Origin: Mycocentrospora acerina
Lineage: Eukaryota > Ascomycota > Dothideomycetes > Pleosporales
Assembly (NCBI GenBank): GCA_022701365.1
Contig: JAKUHH010000090.1
Coordinates: 329,001-393,000, forward strand
Direction: 5' to 3'
DNA length: 64,000 nucleotides
Part shown: positions 22,273 to 33,900 of the stretch, piece by piece
Layout of the letters: each line of letters starts with the position of its first letter
How positions within the stretch are numbered: the first letter of the stretch is position 1
Program-made: the position numbers and the translations under genes
Notes under the pieces: generated by a model
Told to the model about the DNA's origin: nothing
What the model saw: only the letters and a program-made list of their open reading frames with translations
Database searches by the model: none

Positions 22273-25200
22273 ACACGTCAGACTAGACCGGTCACTGCTA
22301 CGTAGGCTAACGGGGGTAGTCGGGGATGTAGATAAATTGTTTTCGGTAATGATTAGCGTCACTCTGTCTAGGGCAACTCAACACACCTCGCCGCGGAACC
22401 ACGCTGGAGGACATTATACCCATCAAGTGGAAATCCAACATGTTTATGGGCCCAGTTGTTGTAGAATGCAACTCCTTTGCGTTCATATCAAGAGAACCAC
22501 TCTCGCATAGCCAGGCTGGTGGAGGTCAAGCTCGAACGCTTAGATCTTGGAAGCCTGTGCGAGCTTATCCTGTGTGCTTGAACTTTTAGCGCGTCTTGGC
22601 CGCCTTCTCCGCACCACATGCTCAACACGCGCTAGCCGACACTGACAATCTGGGGTGCCTTCTCGCAGATCCCTGTCTGTTGCATGGCAATTCGATCTTC
22701 TGTTTGGCATAAAGTGGAGCAGGTCACATAACAATGTTTCATTGAATCCAACGGGCGTTAGGCTCGTATCCACAAGTGCCGCCGAGAGGTGATCAACGAT
22801 GCTTTGTTCACTTAAGGAGATGTTCGGTTCGAAAGTTCGAAATGCAATATAGGACTCTCAGGAAAGGAGACTTCGAAGTGGCTGCCCAGTCCTCTGCCGA
22901 TCTTAGAGGCTAGAATTTTCTCCCGTTATTCCGCACCTTTCAAAAAAGGTTGCGCTGCTGTATTCATCATTGACGTCATCTCCGATGCACAAATGTGGTC
23001 TGAAGTCGGTGAGGCCGATGGTAGAAGCGACTGACTAACCAAATTTGTCTTCCGTCAACAGCCTCCGAGATTAGACCCTGCAGATGACCGCAGTGAGACG
23101 ATGCTAGACGCCACAAGTGGAAATAATAAACCCTTTTGCCCAAGTCTTTTCTAAAAGCTGAAGAAATCAGTCGGCAGTTGATGTTGTGAGTTTTCAGAGG
23201 GCCCTCTTAGCATTATGCTGTCCTCAGCATCTGCGATTGTATCCTTACGTGGCTCATCTTAGTAGTCTTCTGTGCATGACCCTTCCTGCGCACAACAGTA
23301 AATCCAAATCCGTTTACCCACTATTTCCCCACTTATTCAATTCATATTTGCAAAGTTACCTGAGTTAAATGAGAAATAACTCTAGACTTATTATCGACCA
23401 TGTTTCGAGCTCTATCATGTCAAAAATAAAATAGTAACAAGGAAGTAGCATTATGACGAGTGATCGATTCCATATCGTGGGTATAAGCAAACCTTCAGAA
23501 CAGGATTAAAGAAGTTCACCATAGTACGAATGACCCTCGAATGATTACACAAAGTCAATGTATACACATAACATTGAAGATATGCATAACCCCGTTTGCA
23601 AACCCAAGCTACAGTCGTGTCAATGTCATAATCTTATGAGATTGGTAGGAGCGTAAAAGACCTGGAAGAAGCACAGTGGGTGCCGATGATACTCTCTCTC
23701 AAACCTTGGGTAAATAGCTTAAATAATCTCAAGCTAACCCGAGGTCAGAGGACGTCGATTATAAATATCTGCCCACACACTGTCAAAAGAGGCTTACAGC
23801 GTGTTCGTACTAGTCGTGCACAGCAGCAAGCTCTTTCGCTGCCATACTTTTTTTTGTCGTCGCATCATTGAAGAGTAGAGTATGAGCGGTAGAATCATTC
23901 AACATCGTATCATTCGTTTTGTTATAACTTATCCTATTGTTCACTTCATCAATATGCTCGGGCGTGTGGCTGGCCCCGTCACTTGAGCCAGAGCTATTCC
24001 CAAAATCAGCTGGAGGACCTCTCATGATATAGCTCTCGGTGTAGTGGCGGAATAGCTGTAGAGTGGGAATCGGTGTCCACGTGACTTTTCACTTCTCATA
24101 TAGTGTCTCTTCTTGTTATTATTTGGCTACTACGTGGTTATTTGTACAGGTTACCAAATACTGCTCTGATTGGCACTAGTTCACATCTACAAGAGTCTTA
24201 ATCGATATGCACATGACATGAATCCTGTAAGCCCTTGGTATTTAAGGGAGAATAATTGTAGGAGGAACTTCTTGTATTATTGTAAATGTAAAGACGGGAA
24301 AGGACGTAAACACTATGTGCTCATGTGCTCACACAGGTCATAGTATGCCAGTGCTGGCTGATAATGTCTCCAGATTTTACTACTTTTAAACAGGTTACCT
24401 GCGCTACATTGGAAGTTATTAAATATGAGTTGAGTTGTTGCCGCTCAAGGTCGTGGTGGAGTTACTGTAGCATCCTTTGTGTATGAGCGACGCTAGGGCA
24501 TACAAAATAAAATGCTCAATACAAGGGGTAGCTGTCAGGAAGTAGTTTAACCTGAGGAAATGTACTGTTCTGTTCCAGGTTCTATCAGATGATAGGTTAT
24601 GGTACCTTTCTGGCTTGCATGGCATAGTGGAATAGAGCTGTGTCCTGACAGTAGCTTGATTTGGAGTATTACCAGAAATACACTAAACGGTGAAGAAACT
24701 GACAAAAACTAGGTACCTTCAATAAATGCATGCTATGAGTAACCATTTTTTGAACCTGCAATGGTAGTCACCGTGTTAAGGTCTTGTGCCGCTCGGTTCT
24801 CATTCTCGCGAGCTGCGACTCATCAAGTTGATCAACCCGCCTCTAGCAAGTCATGCCGATCGCAGATCAAAGACATCACACGACCAAAAGCTTGCACCAC
24901 AATTACAAGCTTGTCTGGCCCCCAAGATCTTCATACTCGCTTATCTTCAAAAACTGAGCTCGCCCAGATCTTAACCTTAGTGTTTTCCTATTCACGCCTA
25001 GCGTTGCAGATTAGCGAGCACTGTCTCGATGCTTGAGTTTATGGCATTCCTCAATGCTATACGAATAATACTCGTTTCTTCTACCATGGCAAGAAAATGA
25101 ATAAAGCCAGGTTTGACTTGCGAGCCGTTTATGGAATTGTGGGTTGCGGGATATACGTTGCTTCCTATCGCCAGCAACCGAGTATGAGGCATTTTTGAAA

Positions 25201-25649
25201 TTGACTGCGCCTTGGAAAACGGCAGGTGCATGGCACTTTGCCAGGACTCACAAGCATCTCTCGCATGAATTACTGACAATATCACTCGCGTAGATCTGGA
25301 ATTTGGTGTAAGATATTTTCAGCATAATGGCAATATAGGATGATTCAGAAAACTGAATCATCGCTGACAATTCGCCCTAGATGACCGACTGAGAATGTCA
25401 AGAGATCAAGTCAGCTGTGCTACGCGCCTAAGATATGCTGTGATAAACTAAATCGCGCATCAATCAGATGCCGAAGGATTAGGACTATCAGACTTGGCTC
25501 GCCGCAAGTCGTCTAGTCCTGGCTGAGAGGGCTTGTCTGATCTGCGTTCTTCGGACCAAGCAGCATATTGTTTGGACATTAAGTAAGATTGAGATGTCGT
25601 AGTATTTCGCAGACGCAATTCCATCCCTTCTCTGACTTCTGTGTCAAGG
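22273..25649. other. gene-poor stretch
   Basis: 3.4 kb with no supported gene. The longest frames are under 100 codons and lack motifs. One 77-codon frame on the minus strand (22540-22773) has an Arg-rich run (VVRRRRPRR) but no partner exon that I could find. The region could include a decayed gene or element. Confidence 0.45.
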
Positions 25650-27463
25650 ATGCAACATTTTGGGCTTCAAGTCAATGATATCATCAAGGATACTCTATTG
25701 AACGACTCGAGTGAGGAGTCTGAATTACACAGTGAGCTTCCTATACCGCGTAGGGAGGCATCTTTCGAAAGGCTACCTTCTACTGGATATCGTATATTTG
25801 ATGAGAGACCTTCATCCTCTGAAGCTTCACTCGAGGTACGTGGTATGCCTAGTGCTGAGGTTTCTCTAACAAGTTTACAGGGTAGCCACACTCGTGATGA
25901 AGAATGCATATCGTCGCCCAGTTCTTATGTCGAATCTCTTAGTAGCTTACATGTCGGCTCTTGTCTAGCGATTGCCGGCAAATTTGTCATTAGGAACTGG
26001 AGCAATCTCATGCTAGGTTTTGTACCTATCAGTATCTTGGCTCCTCAAATCGGGTTCAACAACTCAACAATCTTTGTGCTTAACTGCTTAGCCATTATCC
26101 CTCTGGCCGATGTACTCTGTTGTGCTACCGACGATGTAGCAGGCTTTTTGGGCGAGACCACCGGTGCATTGGTGAATGTTACCATGGGAAATGCGACAGA
26201 AGTAGTGATCTTTGTGTATGTTGCCAGCAAAATCTCAATAATTTAACAGTTGCTTACATTCTTAAGCCAAGCGTTGGTGCAACGACAATACATCATTGTT
26301 CGGACCTCACTACTTGGGTCTATTGTTGTGAATATGCTCCTTGTACTGGGTCTCGCCATATTTGTCGGGGAAGCTCAAGAACGTGGACAGATTTACAATG
26401 TGCTGGCAACTCGAGTGGCGGCAGGGTTGTTATGCCTGACCACAGTCAGCTTGCTTGTTCCTGTCAGTCATAGTCTTCCTTCTCTCCCAGAACTTAACAC
26501 ACCTTTCAGAATTTACATAGACGGCATCTAATACATAAGAGATAGTCAACCATGAAGATCTCAGATACGGCCGGCGCCACTCAGAAAGACATAATAGGCC
26601 TAAGCAGAGCGACATCTATCGTCTTGATCATCGTTTACGTATTGTATCTATGGACACAGGTCAGGTCTACAAAGTTTTCATACAAACCACTCATCCAGCT
26701 TGACGATCCACCCGAGCCCGAAATGAACGAGATAGTACAGGTTGACCGGCCGAAGTTGTGCAGGAGAACACTGTCATACCCACGAACCGAATCCAGCTCA
26801 TCGTTTGGAAGTGACATCGAAGCACAGGAGACTCTTGTTACCACCCACGATGCATCGCCAAATCTTGAAGCCGATACACCACCCAATACGACTCTCGAAA
26901 AGGTTTCAGCCTCTTGGACACAGATAAGAAGTATGTCTTGGTTCCGCAAAGTATTCCCAGTTGTGTTACTTGTATTATCAACTGGTTTGATAGCCATCTG
27001 CAGTGGATATTTAGTGACCAGTATCGATCACTTTGTCGACCACTCGCCTCTCTCCAAAACCATGGTCGGTCTGATCATCATCCCCATTGTCGGCAATGCT
27101 GCAGAGCTGGTCTCCGGTATTATGTTCGCTTCACGAAAGCAGATGGATCTTGCTTTCGCTGTGGCTATTGGTTCGGCTATACAAATGGCACTGTTTGTAA
27201 CGCCGTTAATAGTACTTATCGGATGGGCTATGGGCCGAGAGATGAGTCTACACTTCACGGGCTTTGAGGCTACTACGCTCAGTGCGAGCTCGGTTCTCTT
27301 CTTGATGCTGGTGTTTGAGGACCGATGCTCACTTTTAAAGGGAGCGTGTCTATGTGCTGGATATACAGTCATTGCGTGAGTTACAAGAAGTACTTCTGAA
27401 TGGTGAATTTTGGCTAATTTGTCGCCTAGGTTGGCTGCATACTTCGTTGCAGATGGTGAATGA
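25650..27463 (+). CDS. VCX1: vacuolar-type Ca2+/H+ antiporter (CAX, Vcx1-like)
   Basis: Model join(25650..25835, 25881..26215, 26267..26462, 26546..27375, 27430..27463) gives 526 residues. The two CAX selectivity motifs are present: GNATEVV (from about residue 165) and GNAAELVSG (about 422-430), within two groups of hydrophobic segments joined by a hydrophilic acidic linker (PEPEMNEI onward). This matches yeast Vcx1, which moves cytosolic Ca2+ into the vacuole in exchange for H+. Intron 26216-26266 was chosen because it restores the family spacing between the first GNAxE and the RTSLLGS motif. The first intron (25836-25880, 45 bp) is a multiple of three with no stop, so it could also be retained. 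The start at 25650 is the first ATG in frame; only a GTG lies upstream. Confidence 0.85.
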
Positions 27464-27849
27464 AGGGTTCATTTGAAACTTCTATGATTCCTTCTCAGGA
27501 TTCGTTGGCTGCTCGCATCACTTTAAGCATTTCGGCTGGTAGTTTGAATTTTTCACACGTCGTTGAATTGTTGTTGTCATAGCGTACCATCATCATGTTT
27601 CCTGGAGTTATTTACATTTCCTGCAATTTACGATCATGAACGTTGATAAATGGTTTGCCTTTAACGAAGTAGTAAGCAATCAAAGTCCTGGTGACGACAT
27701 CCACCAGCATAGCGTGTATAGTGACTGGGACATAATTGAAGCGATAGCTCGTAATAGAATCCGGAGTGTTTGTACCGCAAAGCTTGAGTTTTGATCTAAA
27801 AACACTGCTTATATGAATTTTAAAATGTGGCATCATCCCATCGAAATAA
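27464..27849. other. intergenic before tRNA-Val
   Basis: 386 bp with no gene recognised. Confidence 0.5.
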
Positions 27850-27936
27850 GGCTCGTTGGTGTAGTTGGTTATCACGTCAGTCTAACATTCACCGTTAGTA
27901 CACTGAAGGTCCTGAGTTCAAGCCTCAGACAAGTCA
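27850..27936 (+). tRNA. tRNA-Val (anticodon AAC) with 13 nt intron
   Basis: The acceptor strand GGCTCGT pairs with ACAAGTC (27929-27935), leaving one C-A mismatch and one G-T pair. The D arm is canonical (GTGTAGTTGGTTATCAC). Anticodon stem TCAGT/ACTGA with anticodon AAC at 27884-27886. The intron at 27888-27900, directly after position 37, contains GTTAG, which pairs with the anticodon loop CTAAC as usual for nuclear tRNA introns. T stem CTGAG/CTCAG. The mismatch leaves open that it is a weakened copy. Confidence 0.85.
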
Positions 27937-27941
27937 CATTA

Positions 27942-27947
27942 TTTTTT
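27942..27947 (+). terminator. Pol III terminator of tRNA-Val
   Basis: A T6 run starts 6 nt downstream of the tRNA 3' end. Confidence 0.75.
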
Positions 27948-28854
27948 GCAGTTTTTTTCGTTCTCAATCTGCAAGCAACACTTCTTCCAGGCTGCGGTGT
28001 GTAACATATTTTGCTTATAAATGAGCAGCAGAGAATCACATGTACCGATCTTGTGGAACAGCTTTTCTTTTTGCATGCATATTGCTCAGCAACCTTGTGA
28101 CATTCCCGTGTTCATAGGTTGTTTTAGTCTCCAGTCAATGGAGTTTGTAGAAAAGCACTGCCTAAAGCTATGACACGTAAGAACGCATCTATACGGACAG
28201 AAACTAAATCTGTTGAGAGTTCGTATATTGGCTAGGATGGTACGTTTCCCCGAATACTATTACGTTACGATTGTCAGGTTTACTTCCAGATAGATGTAGA
28301 TACTGCAAAGCAACATGAAAATTCCGATGAGAAGGCAACAGGCAAAAGCGGTACTATGCACAGAGCAGAGATGATAAATGCGCGGATCGAAATTTGATCA
28401 TAATAAGGCAGACCATTGAGAGCGTCCAGCTGGGAGGATTGGCAGGAGAGAAAATGTCGTGTACGCAGTGCAGTTTGTGATAGGAATCAGGTGTTTGAGC
28501 GGACAAGATTTGATTTCGCACCGCGGAACAAGTAGTTGGTAGCTATTGCCGTTCACGGTAAATATAAGCTCTGAGTGCAGCAAATCGAGGAACATTAAGA
28601 TGCTGTAAAAAAGGACATCTTTGAGTCGTGATTTGTAGGCTAAGACAGTATCCCAGGCTTCGCTGTCAAGCAGCCGTATCGTTCAGGACAATGTCGTAGA
28701 ATTATGCAATGAACCACCAACGCCATGCTTATGACCATATCCTAGTAAATTAGAAAAACTTGATGACGCCAAGATTAATTACCCAGGTTGCATACCAAAC
28801 ATCCAGCTAAAGGGTGCACTAGAAAGCGAAGTGTCGTGAAATGTCATTATCGCC
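27948..28854. other. intergenic, nothing recognised
   Basis: About 0.9 kb between tRNA-Val and the 3' end of the Rad60-type gene. Only short frames. Confidence 0.5.
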
Positions 28855-30349
28855 TCACTTGAACACAACGTCGATCGAATCCATGTCCTCAATTTCTGTG
28901 TCAGCGACCGTGACAAGCGGTGAAAGTCGTTCGCCGTCAAACATTAAAGTGATAGGTTGTGACTTGTCGAGTTTGAGACTCTGTTTATAGGCATTTGCAA
29001 GGTGGCCAAAATCAGTATTCTACTATCATGTCAGCAAATAGATTTAAGGGTGGAACAAAAAGAGTTTCAATGGTTTAACCGATGTGTTATATTTGGAAGG
29101 GCTTGAAAGACTCACTGGGTTGATCTGAATTTTGAAGTCTTCCCTGCCTCTAGCCTTGAGTACCAGTCGATACTTCTTTACCTTCGGCGCAGGCTCAGGT
29201 GTTGGTGTTCTCTCTCTAGCGACTGGCGGTGCTTCAGCTACCCGCTTCTTCTCTGCAGCCTCTGCAGCCTCCTCCTTCTTGTGTTGCTGGAAGAGCTCTT
29301 CTGTCCAAGCTTCAACAACGACTTTTGGCAGGGACTTTTCATTTTCATCGTCGTAAATGTTCGAGTCGCCGTCCATGTATGCGTTGCCACTAGCGTCTAC
29401 TTTTATTCCTAGTCGCTTTATGGTGGTGCTATCATAAACACGTTGGCCTTGCCACGTGAAGAAAACGCTCTTGGTCACTTCAGGGGTAAAGCCTTGCCTG
29501 CTGCACCATGCCTGTCGTGGTTTCTCCAAGTTACTATCCAACCTTACTTTGACCATCAACGGGTTCGCATCGTCCATCATCGGCTTTATTAGTAGCTGGG
29601 CAACGACTCCCTTTGCTATTTCTGCGTTAACTGCAGCTCGCTGTCTTGCCTCTGCTACCATTGCAGCCAGTGAAGGGTCTGCAGCTTCTTCAGGGTCGTC
29701 ATCGTCTACAGGCGCGGGCTTTGACTCGAGGAGCGCTACGTTGTGCTTGCGATACTCGTTAAATGATATTGCGTCGTCAAAACTGGGATCATCGTTGAAA
29801 GACTTTGATTTGTAGCCTGAGTCGCCGTCTCCATCGATTTCATCATCAGAATCAGCCAAGTTGACTATGATGGGACCCTTTTGCGGCAGAGCGTCCTGTG
29901 CAAGGGCAGACTTGGCGAGCGAGTCGTAGCGCGCGGCGAGGGAGTCAGGTGGAGGTGGTGAGGGTACTGGTGAGATTAGGGTTCTACCGCGCCTGCGCGA
30001 ATGTCAGCTCACAGTTGTCAAGATTGAGGTGAGGCATGTACGCTTTGCTAGCTGTCCTGCTTGCTCGTGAAGAGCTGCCTTTTGCGCCTTCAGGCAATGC
30101 GGGCGCAGTCTCCGTCGAGACCTTCCTCCGCTTCTTTTCGCGCTGTTCTTCTAGCTTGCGCTTCTTCTCAATCTCTGCCTTCTTCCTTTTCTCTTCGTCC
30201 TTTCTGTTCTGCTCTGCGACAATGTCCGTAAACTCGTTGGCATGGCTGAACATGTCATCCCCCTCCTTCTTGGCAACGTCCATCCATGCTGCTCGCTTAA
30301 AGAAGGAGCGCTTCTTTGGCGCCGGAGCGCTTCCTGTGGCATCCGTCAT
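28855..30349 (-). CDS. Rad60/Esc2-type protein with two SUMO-like domains
   Basis: Model complement(join(28855..29019, 29116..29966, 30013..30349)) gives 450 residues. The N-terminus is basic and coiled (KRKLEEQREKKRRK), followed by an acidic low-complexity part. A first SUMO-like domain runs over about 220-310 (LMVKVRLD ... VFFTWQGQRVYDSTTIKRLGI). A second, complete one forms the C-terminus (KYRLVLKARGREDFKI, then ITLMFDGERLSPLVTVADTEI and IDVVFK). This is the RENi family (Rad60, Esc2, NIP45), nuclear factors in SUMO-dependent genome maintenance at stalled replication forks. I start at the ATG at 30349; the open frame runs 189 bases further upstream but only to a GTG. It is divergent from LSM6 with 329 bp between the starts. 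Confidence 0.85.
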
Positions 30350-30678
30350 TGCATTGCCATAAGCTTGAGGTCGAGTGCTGGGTTGCCTGTGATACGTCGA
30401 GGCCGAGCGCTTGGTTGAAGTGGGGCTTTCCAAGCAACGCGCAGTCACGTTTTTCGTGATCGTAGAGGAGTGGCCCGTGCCTACCACAACCGGCCTCGAC
30501 TGCAGTCTCCCCGGCGAGAGCTTGACTCTGATTGACACAACACCACAGCGATCAAGATTTTGAAGTCATTCGTTTTAAACTTCAGGACAGTAGCCCGTAA
30601 GACTAATGCCATGTTGATTCCTGCAGATGCTTAGTATGTGTCTAGAAGTCTTAATATCACACACAAAACTCCACAGCC
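30350..30678. promoter_or_regulatory. bidirectional promoter, Rad60-type / LSM6
   Basis: 329 bp separate the two divergent start codons. No specific site is recognised. Confidence 0.5.
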
Positions 30679-31181
30679 ATGTCCACCAACGGCGACAGCC
30701 CAGCAGCCGAGACCCAGGGCGACTCAAGAGACCCCAGCGGCTTCCTGAGTGAGATCATCGGTGCTCCTGTCACAGTCAAATTGAACTCTGGCATCGTCTA
30801 CAAGGGTAAGTGAACACGTGCGCACTAGCCGTCTATGGCACACAAGTTTTCCATTCTTGCCAAATGCCTGTCTTCTGAATTGTCTTGTTTCTTAACTTTT
30901 GTAACGGATTGGGCTGTCAGAAAATTTCCATATCTGGACCTTTAGACTCGAAAGCTCCAGTGGCATACCTCTAACTTGTTTTCAGGCGATCTTCAATCCG
31001 TTGACGGCTACATGAACATTGCTCTAGAACGATGCAGAGAGGTCTCAGACGGCCGTGTAACTCGCAATTGGGGGGATGCGTTTGTCCGAGGAAACAACGG
31101 TATTTTAGATCCAACACCACTCACATAATCTACTTCCTAACTTTTCCTGTAGTCACATACATTTGCGCTGACAACGCATAA
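30679..31181 (+). CDS. LSM6: U6 snRNA-associated Sm-like protein LSm6
   Basis: Model join(30679..30805, 30986..31099, 31153..31181) gives 89 residues. The Sm fold is complete: FLSEIIGAPVTVKLNSGIVY then GDLQSVDGYMNIALE (Sm1), and FVRGNNVTYICA (Sm2). LSm6 is part of the Lsm2-8 ring on U6 snRNA in the nucleus and the Lsm1-7 ring in mRNA decay. Both introns have CTAAC branch points (180 and 53 bp). The last exon codes for only nine residues and is confirmed by the conserved NNVTYICAD ending. Confidence 0.95.
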
Positions 31182-32261
31182 AACCGTCGACAGTTGAAGC
31201 ATAGTTCGGTCAACGCTGGAGAAAATGTCACATCTGGGTAACAAATTAATGAAATAAATTCTGTAACTCTTCAAATGATTCCACCACCACTTTGTGATTG
31301 TATTTGCTCTTTTGGCGTGTGACCATACACCAGCAAACCATTATCTCCCAGCTTTTTATATCGTTCCCTGTTTCTGCCATGTCGCCTTGTTCATTTCTTT
31401 CTCTTTATATATTTCTTAACCTGTCGCCAGGAAAAGGCTTCGTACTACATACAAAAAGTAACAATTATATTCCTTTACAAAATACTTTCGTCTTTTCAAA
31501 GTATAATCTCTGGAGTGATCGCCAGTCCCACACCCACCTTAATCTTTCACTTCAAGCCATCCTCGCTCTCGGGAGTCCCTCTCCTGGTATTCACTATGTC
31601 TAAGCATCGGTTCACCACTTGGGTTTTCACTGTAGATCCCACTCTATTAGCACACTTGCGTCCTCTTAGTTGTACTTTCACAACCCCCTCCCACATATAC
31701 CATCACCGCTTGCCCCAAGCTTACCCACTTTATACACCAGCTACATGCCATTTCCTCAATTTTATCACAAAAATATCTACAAACTTCCCATCAATGTTCA
31801 TATGAAAATCTCCATCGGTACGACTATGTTGGTTTCACCCATGTACCGTTTCAACCTCCTCGACCACCAAAATAGCAATAGTAGAGCGACAATAAGCATA
31901 GAAGATAGAAGACAGAGTAACTATCGAGGTGCGAAAGAAATGGCACTTGATGACTACGACACACTATTAGCTAATTAAGAAAGCAGCACCCACAATTAAG
32001 TCTAACACCAACAGTGATCAGGCGGTACATGAAGATATTGACTACAATGTCGAGAACCAATTCACTGAGTAGGTATTGTTCAACAGAAGATATGTATACT
32101 CCGTCGAAGAGACTTGTAACTCGGTCAAGAGCATACTCAGTGCTGCGATTATAGCCGCAGGCGTGCGAGGATCCGATACGGCAGTTGGGTCTGACTACCC
32201 TTTTGAGCAGGGAATGTGCTAGTAGATGGTGTTGGTGTGCGTGGGGTATGTTTTATTTTCT
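31182..32261. other. intergenic, nothing recognised
   Basis: About 1.1 kb, partly pyrimidine-rich. Short overlapping frames only. It includes the LSM6 3' UTR. Confidence 0.5.
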
Positions 32262-33110
32262 TGAAACAACGCAGTCAGTGTTTGCTGGTTGTTGGAGTAT
32301 GGCATTTTGGTTGACGAAAACGACGACGACTACAACAACATTGTGAGGTGGTTCCGACATATGGGGTAATGGGGTGTTCGCTTTCAAGGGCGTGGCCGTT
32401 CCTGAGTACTCCGAAGCAGGCCGTCTCGTTGAGCGATTTGCTGAGACTGACATATCAGAGAACTCGACTCGTGAGCTGATTGATGCTGTGAGAGACACTG
32501 AATTAGATCATCTTGGAGTTGCTCTGGCCGATATATCCTACGTTGCCCAAGGCTTCCTCATCCAGTCTCTTGCGCGCCCCCTCGATTCCATGACAGTCGC
32601 TTTCGACAACAAACCCGACAATCCGGATGCCAGTCTGATCTATCCAGGCATCAGTCTCAGTGCAGCTCTCAACAAAGCATACGTGAGGAAAAAGAAGGAG
32701 TCTTTTTTCCAATCATCTCAAGGGCTGCCATGTCAGGTTGGATTTTGGTGATACTACGTACTACAGTATAGACGAGGCTGCTCATCTCACTAACGTCATG
32801 TTTGCATATTTCAACAAGAAAAGAACAAACACACTGGGAGATGTGATTGCCATCATCAATGAGAACAACAGTGTACCAGGAGACTTTCACAACGCTACTC
32901 GAACCGCTTTCAACACTACAGTGAAGGACCAAATCGATGTGACGTTCTTGCTGATGTGTGGATCTCCTTTCGCTTCAACCTATCCGCAAAGCTGGCACGC
33001 AACAACGGCCTGAAGGAGTTTCAGGCAGCAAAGAACGTGTTCCGAAACTGTGTTGCTATTAACAGTCTATCAGCTGTATTTTCGGCGTTATATACCCTGT
33101 TGTATTTCAT
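32262..33110 (+). pseudogene. coding remains of an unidentified gene, frame broken
   Basis: Protein-like blocks follow each other in different frames: EYGILVDENDDDYNN, then VPEYSEAGRLVERFAETDIS and ADISYVAQGFLIQ, then FGDTTYYSIDEAAHLTNVM and ARTAF-like sequence, then LKEFQAAKNVFRNC. Two readings are possible. Short introns at 32343-32388, 32683-32722 and 32939-32991 are all phase 0 and have GTGAGG or GTGACG donors; they join the blocks. Alternatively, small indels have broken a once continuous gene. No good start or stop is visible, and the downstream frame runs into a CATCC repeat. I do not recognise the family. Confidence 0.4.
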
Positions 33111-33900
33111 GTTGCATCATGTCATGTACATTGATGATAGCTGGTTTCTGTCAAATTTCAACTCATCTTGTCGCATCCCATCCCATCCCATCCCATCTCA
33201 CTTAGTCACGCTGCTCCTTGCACACTTGACAACAACGCATTGCATCTCGACATACACACACATACGCCCGATGAACCGGTGTTAACCAGCGGCAAGTCAC
33301 AAACAAAAAGACCATATTCGATTCCAATTCCAATTGTAATTCTTACTAAAGAAAAAAGGGGGATCCAGTCCGGAAAAAACCACTCAAGCATTAGGCATGT
33401 AGATAGATAGGTACAGGTAGACAGACAGACAGACAAACATACATACGTACAGTACGAGGGTGATTCCCGTTATCCAAAACAGTAAGCAACAGCAACAACA
33501 GCAACGACAAAAACAACAACAACAACAAGAGCGCTGAGATGTACTCGTAGTCGGTCGTAGCCAGCCGGGTCGTTACAATAAGCGTACAATGAACAGGACA
33601 GGATAGGAAAACGCATCAAGACATAACGTACACGTATTGCGACACGCGCAAGCGGTCCACAGGTTGTCGGTCAAGAAGAAAGGGAAGGAAAGGGAAAAGA
33701 AGAAAGAAAGAAGAGGAAAAAGTGCGGAACCAGTACCTCGCATCATGACCCTCATCTCATCTCATCTCGTTCATCCATCCATGCTTCATACAGCTATACC
33801 ATTATCTTCTTCCACCGCCGGCTCGCATCATCGCCATCAAATCCTAATCAGAGCAGCTCCAACTCCTCATGCGCTCCACAATTTCCCATTCCCCGTCTAG
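33111..33900. repeat. intergenic with a cluster of microsatellites
   Basis: Simple repeats accumulate here: CATCC units (33174-33196), GATA/ACAG tracts (about 33398-33440) and a CAA/CAGCAA tract (33486-33529). A purine-rich run of about 40 bp starts near 33675. No gene is supported. Confidence 0.7.
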
